Source of the DNA: a bacterium HR32
Lineage (GTDB): Bacteria > Sysuimicrobiota > Sysuimicrobiia > Sysuimicrobiales > Sysuimicrobiaceae
Direction of reading: 5' to 3'
DNA length: 8,019 nt
Assembly (NCBI GenBank): GCA_002898935.1
Contig: BEII01000053.1
Location: 1-8,019 of the forward strand
How positions within the stretch are numbered: position 1 is the stretch's first letter; every line of letters begins with the position of its first letter. The notes below the pieces were generated by a model. It did no database searches. It had not been told where the DNA came from and was given only the letters and a program-made list of their open reading frames with translations. Positions 6,653-8,019 of the stretch are shown here, piece by piece. Made by a program: the position numbers and the translations under genes.

Positions 6653-7777
6653 ATGAGCCGGGAAAGGATGCAGCGTCCCATGCCCACGCGCAAGAAGGCC
6701 GTGGTAGACGTGCGGCCCCTTAGCGACGACCTCTCGCCCGAGCTGCGGGAGCTCATCGAGCTGGGGCGCAAGAAGGGCTTTCTGCTCTACGAGGAGATCG
6801 TCAAGGCGATCCCCTCGGTGGAGCAGAACACGGAGGAGAGCGAGCGGGTGTTCAACCTGCTCCAGGAGATGGACATCGCCGTCAAGGACAGCGAGGAGGA
6901 GGAGGAGGAGCAGGAGAAGACCGCGGAGCTGGAGCCCCTGGAAGGGATCTCCATCGACGACCCGGTCCGCATGTACCTGAAGGAGATCGGCCGGGTGCCC
7001 CTGCTGACGGCCCAGGAAGAGGTGGACCTCGCCAAGCGTATGGAGCGCGGGGACGAGGAGGCCAAGCGCAAGCTCATCGAGGCCAACCTGCGCTTGGTGG
7101 TCGCCATCGCCAAGAAGTACGTGGGCCGGGGGATGCTCTTCCTGGATCTCATCCAGGAGGGGAATTTGGGCCTCATCCGCGCGGTGGAGAAATTCGACTG
7201 GCGCAAGGGCTTCAAGTTCAGCACCTACGCCACCTGGTGGATCCGGCAGGCCATCACCCGGGCGCTGGCGGACCAGGCGCGGACCATCCGCATCCCTGTG
7301 CACATGGTGGAGACCATCAACAAGCTGGTGCGGGTCTCCCGGCAGTTGCTGCAGCAGAAGGGGCGGGAGCCCACGCCGGAGGAGATCGCGGAGGAGATGA
7401 AGCTGCCCGTGGAGCGGGTGCGGGAGATCATGAAGATCGCCCAGGAGCCTATCTCCCTGGAGACCCCCATCGGCGAGGAGGAAGACAGTCACCTCGGGGA
7501 CTTCATCGAGGACGCGGACGCCCTGGCGCCCGCGGAGGCGGCCAGCTACACCATGCTCAAGGAGCAGCTGGAGGGCGTGCTGGAGACCCTCACGGCCCGG
7601 GAGCGCAACGTCCTCAAGCTGCGGTTCGGCCTGGAGGACGGCCGGCCCCGGACCCTAGAGGAAGTGGGCCGCGAGTTCGGGGTGACCCGGGAGCGCATCC
7701 GCCAGATCGAGGCGAAGGCGTTGCGCAAGCTGCGCCACCCCTCCCGCAGCAAGCGGCTCAAGGATTTCATCGAGTAG
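6653..7777 (+). CDS. rpoD: Primary RNA polymerase sigma factor (sigma-70/SigA)
   Basis: The housekeeping sigma factor directs RNA polymerase to most promoters. From the ATG at 6653 it has 374 residues, the short Gram-positive size; starts at 6668 or 6680 would remove 5 or 9 residues. A compact region 1.1-like segment (about 28-78) is followed by an acidic linker with six Glu at 81-86. Region 1.2 begins near 101 (IDDPVRMYLKEIGR). Region 2 holds NLRLVVAIAKKY (145-156), LDLIQEGNLGLIRAVEKFD (164-182) and the -10 recognition and melting part YATWWIRQAITRA (192-204). Region 3.0 follows with HMVETINKL (217-225), and TPIGEEEDSHLGDFIED at 271-287 is the region 3.2 finger area. Region 4 ends with the -35 helix-turn-helix GVTRERIRQIEAKALRKLR (343-361). 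There is no large non-conserved insert as in proteobacterial RpoD. The open frame extends upstream into dnaG, but that part is not sigma-like. ahcY follows after 25 bases. Confidence 0.97.
   Translation: MSRERMQRPMPTRKKAVVDVRPLSDDLSPELRELIELGRKKGFLLYEEIVKAIPSVEQNTEESERVFNLLQEMDIAVKDSEEEEEEQEKTAELEPLEGISIDDPVRMYLKEIGRVPLLTAQEEVDLAKRMERGDEEAKRKLIEANLRLVVAIAKKYVGRGMLFLDLIQEGNLGLIRAVEKFDWRKGFKFSTYATWWIRQAITRALADQARTIRIPVHMVETINKLVRVSRQLLQQKGREPTPEEIAEEMKLPVERVREIMKIAQEPISLETPIGEEEDSHLGDFIEDADALAPAEAASYTMLKEQLEGVLETLTARERNVLKLRFGLEDGRPRTLEEVGREFGVTRERIRQIEAKALRKLRHPSRSKRLKDFIE
6893..6910 (+). repeat. In-frame (GAG)6 triplet repeat inside rpoD
   Basis: Six perfect GAG codons encode Glu81-86 in the acidic linker between regions 1.1 and 1.2. 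The tract also reads as overlapping GGAGG sequences, so it could pair with the anti-Shine-Dalgarno of 16S rRNA. No start codon follows at a usable distance, so internal initiation is unlikely. Confidence 0.9.
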
Positions 7778-7791
7778 GCCACCTGGCCCGC

Positions 7792-7796
7792 GGAGG
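7792..7796 (+). promoter_or_regulatory. Shine-Dalgarno that supports the TTG start of ahcY
   Basis: GGAGG lies in the 25-base rpoD-ahcY gap and ends 6 bases before the TTG at 7803, the optimal distance. With the family-like N-terminus encoded from that codon, it decides the start. Confidence 0.8.
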
Positions 7797-7802
7797 ACCG
7801 CT

Positions 7803-8019
7803 TTGGAAGCAGACGTCAAAGACAGGAGTCTCGCGCCCGCAGGCGTGTTGCGGGTGGAGTGGGCGGAGGCGGAGATGCCCGTCCTGCGCCGCATCCGCGA
7901 GCGTTTCAGCCGGGAGCGGCCCCTGGAAGGCCTGCGGGTGGCCGCGTGTCTGCACGTGACCACCGAGACCGCAAACCTGGTCCGCACCCTGGCCGCGGGC
8001 GGGGCGCAGGTGGCCCTGT
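7803..8019 (+). CDS. ahcY: S-adenosylhomocysteinase, N-terminal 72 residues (3' end outside window)
   Basis: AhcY reversibly splits S-adenosylhomocysteine to adenosine and homocysteine with bound NAD+, removing the inhibitory product of SAM-dependent methylation. The open frame starts with TTG and runs off the right edge. The visible part matches the family N-terminus: DVKDRSLAPAG at 4-14, WAEAEMPVLRRIRERF at 20-35, and CLHVTTETANL at 49-59. The last includes H51, T53 and E55 at the adenosine-binding positions (human LHMTVET). The CLHVTTETANL form resembles archaeal and thermophile-type enzymes. The NAD domain and the catalytic Asp, Lys and Cys lie beyond the window. A 25-base gap after rpoD and no visible promoter suggest cotranscription. 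Minimal length makes this call depend on motif recognition, but the match is distinctive. Confidence 0.92.
   Translation, partial: MEADVKDRSLAPAGVLRVEWAEAEMPVLRRIRERFSRERPLEGLRVAACLHVTTETANLVRTLAAGGAQVAL

Noticed and set aside
6077..7492. 471-codon minus-strand open frame opposite dnaG and rpoD
   Set aside because: It has a Leu- and His-rich composition mirroring the sigma factor codons, no domain and no ribosome-binding site; it is a shadow of rpoD.
1..8019. Search for tRNA/rRNA genes, CRISPR repeats, insertion sequence ends, phage or defence genes
   Set aside because: No cloverleaf, regularly spaced repeat, terminal inverted repeat or such protein motif was noticed. The space is filled by housekeeping genes with no gap above 68 bases.

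Overview
This is a high-GC bacterial chromosomal segment (third codon positions almost all G or C) carrying six protein genes, all on the + strand and packed with gaps of 9 to 68 bases. In order: the C-terminal part of pyruvate phosphate dikinase (ppdK, cut by the left edge); a small membrane-anchored YdcF/SanA-like (DUF218) protein; a dGTPase-family HD phosphohydrolase (dgt); a membrane-integral pyrophosphatase (hppA); DNA primase (dnaG); the housekeeping sigma factor (rpoD/sigA); and the first 72 codons of S-adenosylhomocysteinase (ahcY, cut by the right edge), which opens with a TTG codon. No RNA gene, CRISPR array, insertion sequence, phage gene or toxin module was seen.

The backbone dgt-dnaG-rpoD is a macromolecular-synthesis type cluster (nucleotide pool control, replication priming, transcription initiation) of a kind known from Gram-positive lineages. 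The short sigma factor, the Gram-positive style dGTPase and the high GC point to a high-GC deep-branching Bacillota or actinobacterium-like lineage. The sequence alone does not settle the phylum. The less usual parts are the membrane pyrophosphatase gene between dgt and dnaG, and ahcY directly behind rpoD. Several products touch pyrophosphate: PPDK makes or uses PPi, primase and RNA polymerase release it, and the membrane PPase hydrolyses it to pump cations. A functional link is an inference.

The window has two halves. In ppdK and the DUF218 gene, Leu is mostly CTC, Val mostly GTC, and GAA is never used for Glu. From dgt onward CTG and GTG dominate and GAA appears. The switch lies close to a 9-bp GC hairpin that follows the DUF218 stop and to a leaderless-looking start of dgt. 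So the first two genes probably form one transcription unit and dgt begins another. The dialect change could also mark acquired DNA or an assembly join.

Translation signals are mixed. hppA and ahcY have strong Shine-Dalgarno sequences that fix their GTG and TTG starts. dgt and dnaG have none and carry a TAnnnT hexamer a few bases upstream. No clearly novel system is visible. The points most worth checking are the dialect break, the hppA insertion with its unusual cation-site residues, and the ahcY junction.
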